A DNA stretch of 64,000 nucleotides. It comes from Oerskovia jenensis. GTDB taxonomy: Bacteria; Actinomycetota; Actinomycetes; Actinomycetales; Cellulomonadaceae. Below are positions 16,271-25,752 of this stretch, in pieces. A program made the position numbers and the translations under genes. The notes under the pieces are model-generated. The model was given only the letters and a program-made list of their open reading frames with translations. It searched no databases and was not told the DNA's origin. Every line of letters begins with the position of its first letter. Position 1 is the stretch's first letter. The stretch is from positions 2,914,001-2,978,000 of the forward strand of contig NZ_JAFBBO010000001.1 of NCBI RefSeq assembly GCF_016907235.1. The letters are read 5' to 3'.

Positions 16271-16396
16271 CGTCGTGTCACGTGCACGACGTCGGCACGT
16301 GCGCCGGGTGGTCGGCGCCGGGTCCGCGGTGTGTCGTGACACATCGTCATGACGTCGCGTCAGGAACGATACAACAGTGAGGTGAGGTTTACCTAT
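16271..16396 (-). promoter_or_regulatory. hmuO upstream region: iron-box candidate and two palindromes
   Basis: At 16378-16396 a site agrees with the 19-bp DtxR/IdeR consensus at about 14 positions (TGAGGTGAGGTTTACCTAT). Closer to the gene are the perfect palindrome GTGTCGTGACAC (16331-16342) and the inverted repeat CGTCGTG/CACGACG with a 7-bp spacer (16271-16291). The latter two could be sites for another regulator, since heme-oxygenase genes in related bacteria are also heme-controlled; that is inference. Confidence 0.5.
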
Positions 16397-16440
16397 GCTC
16401 TGTGGGGGAGATCTCAGGGGGTGGGCGCGGAGGCGCGACG

Positions 16441-17793
16441 TCACCTGGTGGGCAGCGCGTGCTCCGCGACGTCCTCGGGGTTCGGCAGACCGTGCAGGAA
16501 CCGGTAGCCCACCGCCGCGACGACGACCGTGAGCCCGCCCGCGACGAGCAGCGGCGTGGTGAGGTCGATCCGGGCGAGCAGCCCTCCCAGCAGCGACCCG
16601 AGCGGCATGGTCCCCCACAGCAGCGTGCGCCACGTCCCGTGGACCCGGCCCAGCAGGTGCCCGGGGATCGCGGCCTGGCGCAGCGACATGACCAGGACGT
16701 TCCACACCGACGTCGAGCCGAACGACACCGCGAAGCACACGACCGCGACGGGGACCGTCGGGAAGAACCCCATGACCACCAGGGCGACCGGCCCGACGAA
16801 GTTCGCCGCGGCCATGACCGGGCCCGCCCCGAAGCGGACCTTGAGCGGGCTCACGACCACGGCCCCGACGATCCCGCCGAAGGCCCCCGACAGCATGAAC
16901 ACCCCGAACCACTGCTCGGGCACGTCGAGCCGTTCGAGCACGAACAGCACGTCGGTCGCGATGGCCGCCGCGAAGAAGAGCGCGATCAGGATGCTCAGGA
17001 ACCACAGCGGGCGCAGCATGGGGTGGCTCATGATGAAGCGGAAGCCGTCGGTGAGCTGGCGGGCGAAGGTCGTACGGACGAGGGCGGGCGCCGGAGGCTC
17101 GCCGGCCTCGTCGGCGCGGCGCAGCCGGTTCCGGTGCGTCCGGTGCGCCCCTGCCGCCGCGGCGGGCAGGAAGAACGCGAGCACCCCCGCGACCGCGTAG
17201 GACAGCGCGCCGATCCCGAGCGGGATCACGACGGCCACCGCGAACAGCGCCGACGTCAGGGGCACGGCGAGGAAGTTCTGCACCACGAGCTCGCCGGCCT
17301 CGATGCGGGAGTTGGCGCGCGGCAGGTCGGGTCGGCGCACGATCGCGGGGACGACGGCCCGGATCGCGCCGTCGTACAGCGTCTCGAGCGCGCCGTACGC
17401 GAAGATCACGACGTACAGCCACCAGATGGTCAGCGTGCCGGTCGCGAAGAGCGTCAGGAGCAGGGCCGCGAGCAGGGTCCGGGCGCCGTTGGCGATCGCC
17501 ATGGCGTGGCGGCGGTCGATGCGGTCGAGCAGCACCCCGGACGGGATCGCGAAGAACAGCCAGGGGAGCATCGCGACGGCTGCGATGCCTGCGATGAGCA
17601 GCGGGTCGTCGGTGAGGCGGGCGGCGAGGAGCGGCGCGGCGACGCGCGCGATCCCGTCGGCCAGGCTCGAGCTGATGTTCGCGGTGAAGACGTTGGTGAA
17701 GGACCGGCCGAGACCGCGGCGGACGGGGTCCTCGGGGGTCCCGGGTGGCGTCGAGGCGTCGTCAGGGGGGAGCGGGGGGAGGGCTGGGGGCAC
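16441..17793 (-). CDS. MFS exporter (MFS_3/EntS-like)
   Basis: Major-facilitator permease of 450 aa with about 12 hydrophobic segments, a long central cytoplasmic loop (AAGAHRTHRNRLRRADEAGE) and the post-helix-2 motif GVLLDRIDRRHAMAIAN. The pattern resembles the MFS_3 group, which includes enterobactin exporters and macrolide pumps. Substrate unknown; proximity to heme genes may be coincidental. The GTG start at 17793 has only a weak ribosome site; GTG codons a little downstream are possible. Confidence 0.82.
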   Translation of the reverse strand: MPPALPPLPPDDASTPPGTPEDPVRRGLGRSFTNVFTANISSSLADGIARVAAPLLAARLTDDPLLIAGIAAVAMLPWLFFAIPSGVLLDRIDRRHAMAIANGARTLLAALLLTLFATGTLTIWWLYVVIFAYGALETLYDGAIRAVVPAIVRRPDLPRANSRIEAGELVVQNFLAVPLTSALFAVAVVIPLGIGALSYAVAGVLAFFLPAAAAGAHRTHRNRLRRADEAGEPPAPALVRTTFARQLTDGFRFIMSHPMLRPLWFLSILIALFFAAAIATDVLFVLERLDVPEQWFGVFMLSGAFGGIVGAVVVSPLKVRFGAGPVMAAANFVGPVALVVMGFFPTVPVAVVCFAVSFGSTSVWNVLVMSLRQAAIPGHLLGRVHGTWRTLLWGTMPLGSLLGGLLARIDLTTPLLVAGGLTVVVAAVGYRFLHGLPNPEDVAEHALPTR

Positions 17794-18136
17794 CGGAAGA
17801 CTCTAGGCGCCCGTCGGCGCGAGCCCGCGACGGCCCGACGGCGGAGCGCCGGCCGGTCTGTCGGGTGCGGTCCTGCCGCGCCACGGCAGCGGATCCTGAC
17901 GGCTTCGGGAGGGTTCGTCTACTGCGGAGCCGCAACAATTGTTGCGGCTTCGCAGAACCACACCCCTGGGGGAGGGCCGTGTGGCGAGAGACGACGGTGA
18001 GCACCGGTGAGACAGGCCGAAAGCGGTCGGGACGGCGACGAGGGCGCTGGCTCGCTCGGAGCGGTGAGCCGACGGCGGGAGGCACGCTCCGTCGTCGGGC
18101 CGGGACACCACGGCCCGCTCGCGCCGGGCGTGCGAC
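17794..18136. other. 343-bp intergenic stretch with a 34-bp palindrome
   Basis: No convincing gene on either strand. It holds a CCCGACGGC word (17834-17842) and an unusual loop-free palindrome at 17922-17955 with 17-bp arms, one mismatch, and an AT-rich centre CAACAATTGTTG. As both flanking genes run leftward, the palindrome may be the terminator of the CPBP gene or an operator for the MFS gene. Confidence 0.55.
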
Positions 18137-18946
18137 CTAGGCCGCGACGTCCTGCGTCCGGCGTGCCACGAGCGCGCTCCTGCCGCGCTTGCGCTGGGCC
18201 GCAGCGAACATCGCCATGAACACGGCTGTGGTCACGAGCGCGGCGATCGCGTTCGCGACCGTGCCGGCGGGAGTCGAGTGGCGGTCGCCGAGCGTCACGA
18301 GCAGCGCGAGGTTCACCAGCCAGTGCACGAGGGTCGCGAGCGCGACCCGCTGCCGCACGGTCCCGCGGCCGAAGTGGCCCATGAGCACCGACAGTGCGAC
18401 GGTCGCGAGCAGGAAGCCCACGATCACGACGGGCCCGGCCGTGAAGATCTGCACGTGCCACACGCCCCACACGAGGCCCGTCACGATGCTCGCGACCAGG
18501 AGCGAGAACCGGTTCTCGAGCAGCGGCTGGAGCATGCCGCGCCACCCGATCTCCTCGCCGGCCGCACCCACGAGGTACGTGAGCGTCAGCACGACGAACG
18601 GCACGCCCGCGACGCCGTGCGCGCCGTCGAGGGGCTCACCCTGCACCAGGAGCACGGCCACGAGCACGCCCCAGTAGAGCAGGCACGCGGCGAACGCCAG
18701 GACCAGGTGAGCGACGACCTGACGGCGCGGGACGGCGTCGGGCAGGAGGGGCGCGAGGCGGCTGCGGAAGATCGCGACCGTGGCCCCGGCCCCGACCGCG
18801 GGGCCGAGCTGGACGAGCGCGAGCACCGACGGGTCGATCCCCGAGGCCGGCTGGAGGAGGAGCAGCGCGCCCGACGCCACGAACGTCGCCAGGACGAACG
18901 TGAGGGTCGGGGCGAGGAAGGCGCGGGCCGGGGCGGTCGAGGTCAC
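18137..18946 (-). CDS. CPBP family intramembrane metalloprotease
   Basis: Membrane protein of 269 aa with about eight hydrophobic segments and the CAAX-protease/bacteriocin-processing motifs AAGEEIGWRGML (double Glu and Arg), VWGVWHVQ (His) and LVHWLVN (His). In bacteria such enzymes are linked to bacteriocin immunity and membrane-peptide processing, though many have no known substrate. GTG at 18946 has GGGAG nine bases upstream. It follows a TetR gene by 38 bp on the same strand, so co-transcription is likely. Confidence 0.87.
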   Translation of the reverse strand: MTSTAPARAFLAPTLTFVLATFVASGALLLLQPASGIDPSVLALVQLGPAVGAGATVAIFRSRLAPLLPDAVPRRQVVAHLVLAFAACLLYWGVLVAVLLVQGEPLDGAHGVAGVPFVVLTLTYLVGAAGEEIGWRGMLQPLLENRFSLLVASIVTGLVWGVWHVQIFTAGPVVIVGFLLATVALSVLMGHFGRGTVRQRVALATLVHWLVNLALLVTLGDRHSTPAGTVANAIAALVTTAVFMAMFAAAQRKRGRSALVARRTQDVAA

Positions 18947-18984
18947 GCCGCAGGCTCCCAGCCTGTCGCGCAGGGTGTCAAACC

Positions 18985-19590
18985 TCAGCCGGCGACGAGC
19001 TCCTGCGCGCCCACGGCCCGCAGGACGAACGCCTCGGTCGCCTCGATCGCGCGCTCGCGCTGGGCGGGGTCCTCGGGGATGAGGCGCCCGGAGAGGCACG
19101 CGTTGACGAGCTGGACCGTGGTGCCGAGGTCCTGCTCGGGGAACTCGCCGCACGCGATGCCCGCGGTCAGGATGCGGCGCAGCGTGTCCTCGACGATCAC
19201 GGCGTGCTCGCGCAGGCGCTGCTGGGTGCCGCGCGAGAGCACGGTGCGCAGGTCCGGTCCGGGGGCCAGGTGGAAGACGCGCTTGAGCTGGGCCTGCTGG
19301 CGGATGTACGTGCGGAGCTGCTCGACCGGGTCGTCGACGCCCTCCAGTGCGCGCTCCAGGGTCCCGACGTACTGCTCGGTCTCGTGCGTGATGAAGCCCA
19401 GGAGCAGCGACTCCTTGTCGGGGAAGTGGTTGTACACCGCGGTGCGTCCCACGCCCGCCGCAGCGGCGATGTCCGCGAGGGAGATCGCGTCGAAGCCGCG
19501 GTCCATCATGAGGTTCGAGAGCGCCGCGAAGAGCTTCTGACGGGTCTGTGCGCGGTGCTCGTGGAGCGAACCGCCGATGATCTTCGGCAT
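18985..19590 (-). CDS. TetR/AcrR family regulator (leaderless)
   Basis: Repressor-type regulator of 201 aa. The N-terminal HTH is SLADIAAAAGVGRTAVYNHF and the rest is a helical ligand domain. ATG at 19590 has no Shine-Dalgarno; a complete promoter (TTAGCA, 17 bp, TATGAT) ends six bases before the ATG, so the mRNA is predicted to be leaderless. An inverted TGACA/TGTCA pair overlaps that promoter and could be its own operator. It probably controls itself and the CPBP gene downstream. Confidence 0.87.
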   Translation of the reverse strand: MPKIIGGSLHEHRAQTRQKLFAALSNLMMDRGFDAISLADIAAAAGVGRTAVYNHFPDKESLLLGFITHETEQYVGTLERALEGVDDPVEQLRTYIRQQAQLKRVFHLAPGPDLRTVLSRGTQQRLREHAVIVEDTLRRILTAGIACGEFPEQDLGTTVQLVNACLSGRLIPEDPAQRERAIEATEAFVLRAVGAQELVAG

Positions 19591-19593
19591 GAT

Positions 19594-19625
19594 GACATCA
19601 TAGGCACTCTTTGTCAGATTGCTAA
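19594..19625 (-). promoter_or_regulatory. Promoter and operator of the leaderless TetR gene
   Basis: On the minus strand, -35 TTAGCA (19620-19625), a 17-bp spacer and -10 TATGAT (19597-19602) are followed by six bases and the ATG. TGACA/TGTCA arms (19594-19598 and 19612-19616, 13 bp apart) overlap the -10 and spacer, where a repressor would block RNA polymerase. Confidence 0.65.
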
Positions 19626-19798
19626 TTCGCGTCGTTCTGCGGGTCCGGGGCGCTCGCCCGGCCCGCCGGGCGCACACCGGGCGCACGCGCTGCGCGCGCA
19701 CCCTGGACGCGGGAGCGGTCCCAGGACGCCGCGCGTCGTGCCACCTACACTGGCCCCAGGACCGGCAGGACTCGACGAGGGCGTCGAAGGAGGCGATC

Positions 19799-21175
19799 AT
19801 GACCGACCGTCCCGAGACCCACGACGCCTCGCCGAGCGCGCGTCACACCGCACCGGTCGGCACCGCGCCCGGCGCGTTCGCCGTGAGTGCCGCGCACCAG
19901 ACCTTCCTCAGCACGGGAGCCCTCCCGCCCGGCGTCCGCCCGCTCGTCGCCGCCTCGTGGCGCCGCAGCGCCCGCAGCGGTGTCGACCCCGACGTCCCCC
20001 ACCCCGACGTGTCGATGTCCGACGCCGACCTCGGCTCCTACCGGGCGCACCACCCGCTCGCGCGTGCCATGCCGATCGTGCGGGACCTCCTGGTCGCCGG
20101 GCTCGCGGGGGAGAGCGCGGTCGTCGCGATGACCGACGACGCCGGCCGCCTCCTGTGGGTCGAGGGCAGCGCGAGCGTGCGCGACGACGTCGGGCGCATC
20201 GGCTTCGTCGAGGGCGCGGTGTGGCGCGAGGAGCGCGTCGGGACCAACGCCCCCGGCACTGCCCTCGCGACGGGGCGCCCGGTCCAGGTCCTGGGGGCAG
20301 AGCACTTCACGCGCCCCGTCCAGTCGTTCAACTGCGCGGCGGCCCCGGTCCGCGACCTGCGCACAGGGCGCATCCTCGGGGTCCTCGACGTCACGGGCGG
20401 CCAGGTCGCGGCGTCGGGCCTCGTGCTGTCCCTCGTGCGCGCCTCGGTCGCCGCGGTCGAGCGCGAGCTCGCCGAACGGTCCGAGCGGTTCGAGCAGAGC
20501 GCCACCGGCTCGCCGGTCGGCGCCTTTGCGCCGCGCCTCGACGTCCTCGGGGTGTCCTCCGGCGTGCTCCGCGCCGCGCCGGGAGCAGCGGCCGGGTGGC
20601 CCGGCCCGGGCACCTACGCGACCGTGCCCGACGGCGGCACGCACGCTGCGCCGTCGGGCCGGCTGAGCCTTCGCCACAGCGAGATCCTGCTGCTGCTCGC
20701 CGCGTCCCCCCGGGGGCTCGGCGCGGACGAGCTGGCCGTGCTGCTGCATCCCGGCGAGCTGTCCGACGTGACGGTCCGCGCGGAGGTGTCGCGGCTGCGG
20801 CGCGCGGTCGGGCCGCTGCTGGGGGGCTCGCGGCCCTATCGGCTCGGGGCGCCCCTGCGCACCGACCTCGACACCGTGCGAGACCTTCTCGCCGCCGGCG
20901 ACGTGCACGCCGCGCTCACCGCGTACCCGGGGCCGGTCCTGCCGCGGTCGGTCGCGCCGGGCGTCGAGCGGCTGCGCGACGAGCTGTCGGCCGAGGTGCG
21001 CGGGGCGGTCCTCGCGTCGGGCGACGTCGGGGTGCTGGGGCGCTGGCTCGCGAGCGACGAGGGCGCCGACGACCACGCGGCGTGGCGCCGGCTCGCGGCG
21101 CTCGCCGCCCCCGGGACCCCTGCCGCAGCCCGGGCCCGCGCGCGCCTCGCGCTCCTCGACCGCTCGCTGCGCTGA
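19799..21175 (+). CDS. GAF-sensor regulator with SARP-like winged-helix/BTAD-like C terminus
   Basis: Probable activator of the downstream aldehyde dehydrogenase (458 aa). Residues about 80-225 form an AcoR-like GAF sensor (GESAVVAMTDDAGRLLWVEG, RVGTNAPGTAL, FNCAAAPVRDLRTGRILGV). The AAA+ and Fis domains of true AcoR are missing. Instead, residues about 288-345 look like an OmpR-type winged helix (LSLRHSEILLLLAASPRG, VRAEVSRLRRAVG), followed by a helical segment resembling a bacterial transcriptional activation domain (DVHAALTAYPGPVLPRS, PGVERLRDELSAEVR). That architecture resembles SARP regulators. ATG has GAAGGAGG upstream. Confidence 0.75.
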   Translation: MTDRPETHDASPSARHTAPVGTAPGAFAVSAAHQTFLSTGALPPGVRPLVAASWRRSARSGVDPDVPHPDVSMSDADLGSYRAHHPLARAMPIVRDLLVAGLAGESAVVAMTDDAGRLLWVEGSASVRDDVGRIGFVEGAVWREERVGTNAPGTALATGRPVQVLGAEHFTRPVQSFNCAAAPVRDLRTGRILGVLDVTGGQVAASGLVLSLVRASVAAVERELAERSERFEQSATGSPVGAFAPRLDVLGVSSGVLRAAPGAAAGWPGPGTYATVPDGGTHAAPSGRLSLRHSEILLLLAASPRGLGADELAVLLHPGELSDVTVRAEVSRLRRAVGPLLGGSRPYRLGAPLRTDLDTVRDLLAAGDVHAALTAYPGPVLPRSVAPGVERLRDELSAEVRGAVLASGDVGVLGRWLASDEGADDHAAWRRLAALAAPGTPAAARARARLALLDRSLR

Positions 21176-21191
21176 GGGCTCCGGGCGCACC

Positions 21192-21233
21192 TGTCAGAAC
21201 CAGCGTGCCCCGGGGACCTCGCTCGTTCTGACA
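21192..21233. repeat. Palindrome family C, copy 1
   Basis: TGTCAGAACCAGCG (21192-21205) is inverted as CGCTCGTTCTGACA (21220-21233) with one mismatch and a 14-base loop. It lies just after the regulator stop, where it may terminate transcription. Four more copies are in the window. Confidence 0.8.
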
Positions 21234-21239
21234 ACGTGA

Positions 21240-21274
21240 CTGCAACCCTTCTGCAACCCTGCGCTGCGTAACGT
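21240..21274 (+). promoter_or_regulatory. Two 11-bp-period direct repeats upstream of a -10 element (SARP-like site)
   Basis: CTGCAACCCT occurs at 21240-21249 and again at 21251-21260, a period of exactly 11 bp (one helical turn). A TAACGT -10-like hexamer starts at 21269, eight bases after the second repeat. SARP activators bind direct repeats with an 11-bp period whose last copy is about eight bases from the -10. The site precedes the aldehyde dehydrogenase gene. Confidence 0.6.
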
Positions 21275-21388
21275 CCGGAGCACCCGGGCGCAACGGTGCG
21301 CCCCGGGATGTGGACCGCGCCGGACGGCGGGCAGACGGCAGGCGGCGGGCCACGCACGGCACAGAGCACTGCAAGGAGGCAGACGCAC

Positions 21389-22912
<1,524 letters not shown>

Positions 22913-22924
22913 GTCTCGACCGCT

Positions 22925-22963
22925 GCCGTGGGCGGGGCCCTGCTCCTGGGTCCCGCCCACGGC
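22925..22963 (+). terminator. Terminator hairpin after aldehyde dehydrogenase
   Basis: A perfect 12-bp inverted repeat (GCCGTGGGCGGG at 22925-22936, its complement at 22952-22963) with a 15-base loop begins 13 bases after the stop codon. It would reduce read-through into the DUF779 gene. Confidence 0.7.
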
Positions 22964-23033
22964 TTCCGTCGGTCGGCTGGCGGTCGTTCGTCTGTCGGCC
23001 GCCGGTCCCGTCCGTCACGAGGGGAGAACGATC

Positions 23034-23660
23034 ATGTCCGACGACGTCACGCCCGCACCGCAGGTCGCCGCACCGGGGGCGGTGGTCGCCGCGCCCGGCA
23101 CCGAGCCGGCGGGCGGTGCAGTGCCGCCCGGAGCGGTGCTGCCCGAGCGGGTGGCTCTCACGGAAGGCGCGGCCGACCTGCTCGCGCGCCTGCGCGTCCA
23201 GTACGGCGACCTCATGTTCCACCAGTCCGGCGGGTGCTGCGACGGGTCGTCGCCCATGTGCTACCCGCAGGGGGAGTTCCTCACGTCGGACGCGGACGTC
23301 CACCTCGGTGACCTCGTGGTCGCCGACTCGTTCTCGGAGCTGTTGGAGCCCGAGCTCGCGGACGTCGCGCTGACCGGACCTGCGGGACCGCTGGGGCTCG
23401 GGTCCGCCCTGCGGGGGGACGAGGAGGTCGCGGAGGGTGCCGGGCACGTGGTCGAACCTGCGCGGGTGACCTTCACCGTGCCGTTCTGGATGAGCCGCAA
23501 CCAGTTCGAGTACTGGAGCCACACGCACCTGACGGTCGACGTGGTGCCGGGGCGCGGTTCGGGGTTCAGCGTCGAGGCTCCCGAGGGCGTGCGGTTCATC
23601 ATCCGGTCGCGGCTCTTCTCGGACGAGGAGTCGGCGGCGCTCGCGGGCCAGGTGCTGTGA
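23034..23660 (+). CDS. DUF779 family protein with an inserted loop
   Basis: Uncharacterised protein regularly found beside this class of aldehyde dehydrogenase (208 aa). The conserved cysteine motif MFHQSGGCCDGSSPMCYP and the downstream SRNQFEYWSHTHLTVDVVPG and GVRFIIRSR identify DUF779. It is longer than the usual family member (about 110-130 aa) through a low-complexity N terminus of about 40 residues and an insertion of about 45 residues after DSFSELLEPE. The cysteines suggest metal or redox chemistry, but no function is proven. GAGGGGAG precedes the ATG. Confidence 0.83.
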   Translation: MSDDVTPAPQVAAPGAVVAAPGTEPAGGAVPPGAVLPERVALTEGAADLLARLRVQYGDLMFHQSGGCCDGSSPMCYPQGEFLTSDADVHLGDLVVADSFSELLEPELADVALTGPAGPLGLGSALRGDEEVAEGAGHVVEPARVTFTVPFWMSRNQFEYWSHTHLTVDVVPGRGSGFSVEAPEGVRFIIRSRLFSDEESAALAGQVL

Positions 23661-23665
23661 GGAGT

Positions 23666-23769
23666 TGTCAGAACGAGCGTGGTCTCGGGTGCTCGCTGGT
23701 TCTGACACCCGGGCGGGCCCCGAGGGTTGTCAGAACGAGCGTGGCCTCGGGTGCTCGCTGGTTCTGACA
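23666..23769. repeat. Palindrome family C, tandem copies 2 and 3
   Basis: Two complete palindromes in a row: arms 23666-23679/23694-23707 and 23728-23741/23756-23769. Both carry TGTCAGAACGAGCG and CGCTGGTTCTGACA, and the loops are almost identical. They begin six bases after the DUF779 stop codon and look like a duplicated terminator. Confidence 0.82.
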
Positions 23770-23849
23770 CACCTGCGGGCACCCGCCACGTGTGACCGGG
23801 GCGAGGATCACCCGCCGAGGACTGCGCCCGGGCCGCGACCCATGACAGT

Positions 23850-23871
23850 GTTCGGACCATGACCACCGAAC
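23850..23871. promoter_or_regulatory. Inverted repeat at the sugar-porter promoter
   Basis: GTTCGG (23850-23855) and CCGAAC (23866-23871) are perfect inverted arms with a 10-base spacer, ending 10 bases before the start codon of the sugar porter. Part of it (ACCATGACCA) is repeated at the start codon itself. A repressor site is possible; no regulator gene is adjacent. Confidence 0.4.
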
Positions 23872-23881
23872 GGTTCCGACC

Positions 23882-25312
23882 ATGACCAGCGACGCGCAGC
23901 CGCGACCCCGCGTGCCCCGCAAGGTCGTCCTCGCGTGCCTCGCCGCGGCCCTCGGTGGTCTGCTGTTCGGGTTCGACACGTCGGTCGTGAACTCCGCGGT
24001 CGGCGCCCTCAGCGAGCACTTCGCGCTGGGCGCGAGCCTGCGCGGCATCGTTGCCTCGCTCTCGCTCCTCGGGTGCGCGGTGGGTGCCTGGTTCGCCGGG
24101 GCGGTGTCCGAGCGTCTCGGGCGAGTGCGCGTCATGCTGCTCTCGGCGCTGCTGTTCGGCCTCTGCGCGGTGGCCGCGGCCTTCACCCCGTCCGTCGAGG
24201 TCCTGCTGCCCGTGCGGTTCCTCGCGGGCATCGGGATCGGCGCGGCCTCGGTCATGGCGCCCGCGTACATCGCGGAGATCGCGCCGCCGCGTTCGCGTGG
24301 TCGCCTGGGCGGTCTGCAGCAGCTCTTCATCACCATCGGGATCTTCGTGGCCCTGGCCGTGGGCCTCGCGATGTCGCGCGCGGCCGGGGGCGCGGCGAAC
24401 GACCTCTGGGCGGGGTTCCCCGCGTGGCGCTGGATGTTCCTGGCCGAGCTCGTCCCCGCCGCGCTCTACGGGCTCGCCGCCCTGCGCCTGCCCGAGTCCC
24501 CTCGCTACCTGGTGGCTCAGGGGCGCGAGACCGAGGCCCAGCGGGTCCTGCAGGGGTTCACCGGCCTCGGCGACCGGGAGGTCGACGACGAGGTGGGCCG
24601 CCTCCGCACCTCGATCGGCGCGCACGCCACGAGCTCGCTCCGGGACCTGCGCGGGCACGCCCTGGGGCTCCGGCCGATCGTGTGGATCGGGCTCGGTGTC
24701 GCGGCCCTCATCCAGCTCAGCGGCATCAACGCCGTGTTCGTCTACTCGACGTCGCTGTGGGAGTCGGTCGGCTTCACCGAGTCCGAGGCGTTGACCATGT
24801 CGCTCGTGACGGCCGGGGTCAACATCGCCGTCACGGTCGTGGCGATCCTTCTCGCCGACCGGTTCGGGCGCCGTCCCATGCTCGCGGCCGGCTCCGTGGG
24901 CATGGCGGTGTCCCTCGCGGTCACGGCCTTCGCGTTCGGTCAGGCGACGACGTCGGCCTCGGGAGAGCTGGTCTTCCCCCTGGCCTGGGCCATGACGGCG
25001 CTCGTCGCGGTCAACCTCATGGTCGTCTCGTTCGGGCTCACGTGGGGGCCCCTCGGCTGGGTGCTGCTCGGGGAGATGTTCCCGCCCGCGATCCGGGCGA
25101 CGGCGCTCGCGGTCGCGACGGCCGTGCAGTGGCTCGTGAACTACGCCGTGACGCGGTCGTTCCCCGTGGTCAGCGAGGCGTGGGGGCTGCCCGCCACCTA
25201 CGGGACCTTCGCCGCCGTCTCGGCGTTCGCGGTGTTCTTCGTGCTGCGGTTCCTCCCGGAGACCAAGGGACGGTCCCTCGACCAGATGGGCGACGGGGCC
25301 CGGGCGGCATGA
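23882..25312 (+). CDS. MFS sugar porter family transporter
   Basis: Proton-coupled sugar symporter of the XylE/GalP type (476 aa, 12 helices). Signature residues are LGGLLFGFDTSVVNSAVG, VSERLGRVRVM, PRSRGRLGGLQQ, LPESPRYLVAQGR, IQLSGINAVFVYS, LADRFGRRPML and the C-terminal PETKGRSLDQM. The substrate is probably a hexose, pentose or polyol. No clear ribosome site is seen before the ATG at 23882, and an inverted repeat is immediately upstream. Confidence 0.92.
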   Translation: MTSDAQPRPRVPRKVVLACLAAALGGLLFGFDTSVVNSAVGALSEHFALGASLRGIVASLSLLGCAVGAWFAGAVSERLGRVRVMLLSALLFGLCAVAAAFTPSVEVLLPVRFLAGIGIGAASVMAPAYIAEIAPPRSRGRLGGLQQLFITIGIFVALAVGLAMSRAAGGAANDLWAGFPAWRWMFLAELVPAALYGLAALRLPESPRYLVAQGRETEAQRVLQGFTGLGDREVDDEVGRLRTSIGAHATSSLRDLRGHALGLRPIVWIGLGVAALIQLSGINAVFVYSTSLWESVGFTESEALTMSLVTAGVNIAVTVVAILLADRFGRRPMLAAGSVGMAVSLAVTAFAFGQATTSASGELVFPLAWAMTALVAVNLMVVSFGLTWGPLGWVLLGEMFPPAIRATALAVATAVQWLVNYAVTRSFPVVSEAWGLPATYGTFAAVSAFAVFFVLRFLPETKGRSLDQMGDGARAA

Positions 25313-25393
25313 CGTCCAGGACATCACCCTGTCGTACTCTTCCCAGGGGTCGCCAGCGGCTCGTAGCGTTGAAGCCGAGACCGGGGAGGACCG

Positions 25394-25696
25394 ATGTTCA
25401 CGCAGGTCGTCGTGCACCGTCCGCGCCCCGAGTTCCGCGACGTGACGCTCGCCTACCTCCAGCAGGCTGCCCTCGTCACGCGGTCGATCACCGGGCTCGT
25501 GCAGGCAGCGGTGTGGTCCGAGGGCGACGAGGAGCGCCTGGTCCTCACGACGACCTGGGAGTCGTCGGAAGCCTTCACCGCGGGCGAGGACGCCCTGTTC
25601 GACCTGTTCCGGAGCGTGCCGTTCGAGGAGTGGATGCTCGAGCCGCTCGACGTCCTCCTGCTCGACGAGATCCCGCCGCCCGCCCCGCAGGAGTGA
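25394..25696 (+). CDS. Small dimeric alpha-beta barrel (ABM-like) protein
   Basis: Hypothetical protein of 100 aa. The pattern of a starting beta strand (FTQVVVHRP), a helix (FRDVTLAYLQQAALV), paired strands (GLVQAAVWSEG, RLVLTTTWESSEAF) and a final helix suggests the antibiotic-biosynthesis-monooxygenase ferredoxin-like fold. No catalytic residues can be assigned. The ATG has GGGGAGGA upstream, and a TAGCGT -10-like hexamer lies about 30 bases before that. Confidence 0.6.
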   Translation: MFTQVVVHRPRPEFRDVTLAYLQQAALVTRSITGLVQAAVWSEGDEERLVLTTTWESSEAFTAGEDALFDLFRSVPFEEWMLEPLDVLLLDEIPPPAPQE

Positions 25697-25752
25697 GGCC
25701 ACGGGATGGACCGGGGGTTCCGCGCCGCGCGACGGGGCCCTAGCATCCGGGC

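Noticed and set aside
19799-21175. Sigma-54-dependent AcoR activator
   Set aside because: The GAF part fits, but there is no AAA+ domain with GAFTGA and no Fis-type HTH.
23666-23769. CRISPR-like direct repeats
   Set aside because: There are only two units, each internally palindromic, with no spacer diversity and no cas genes.
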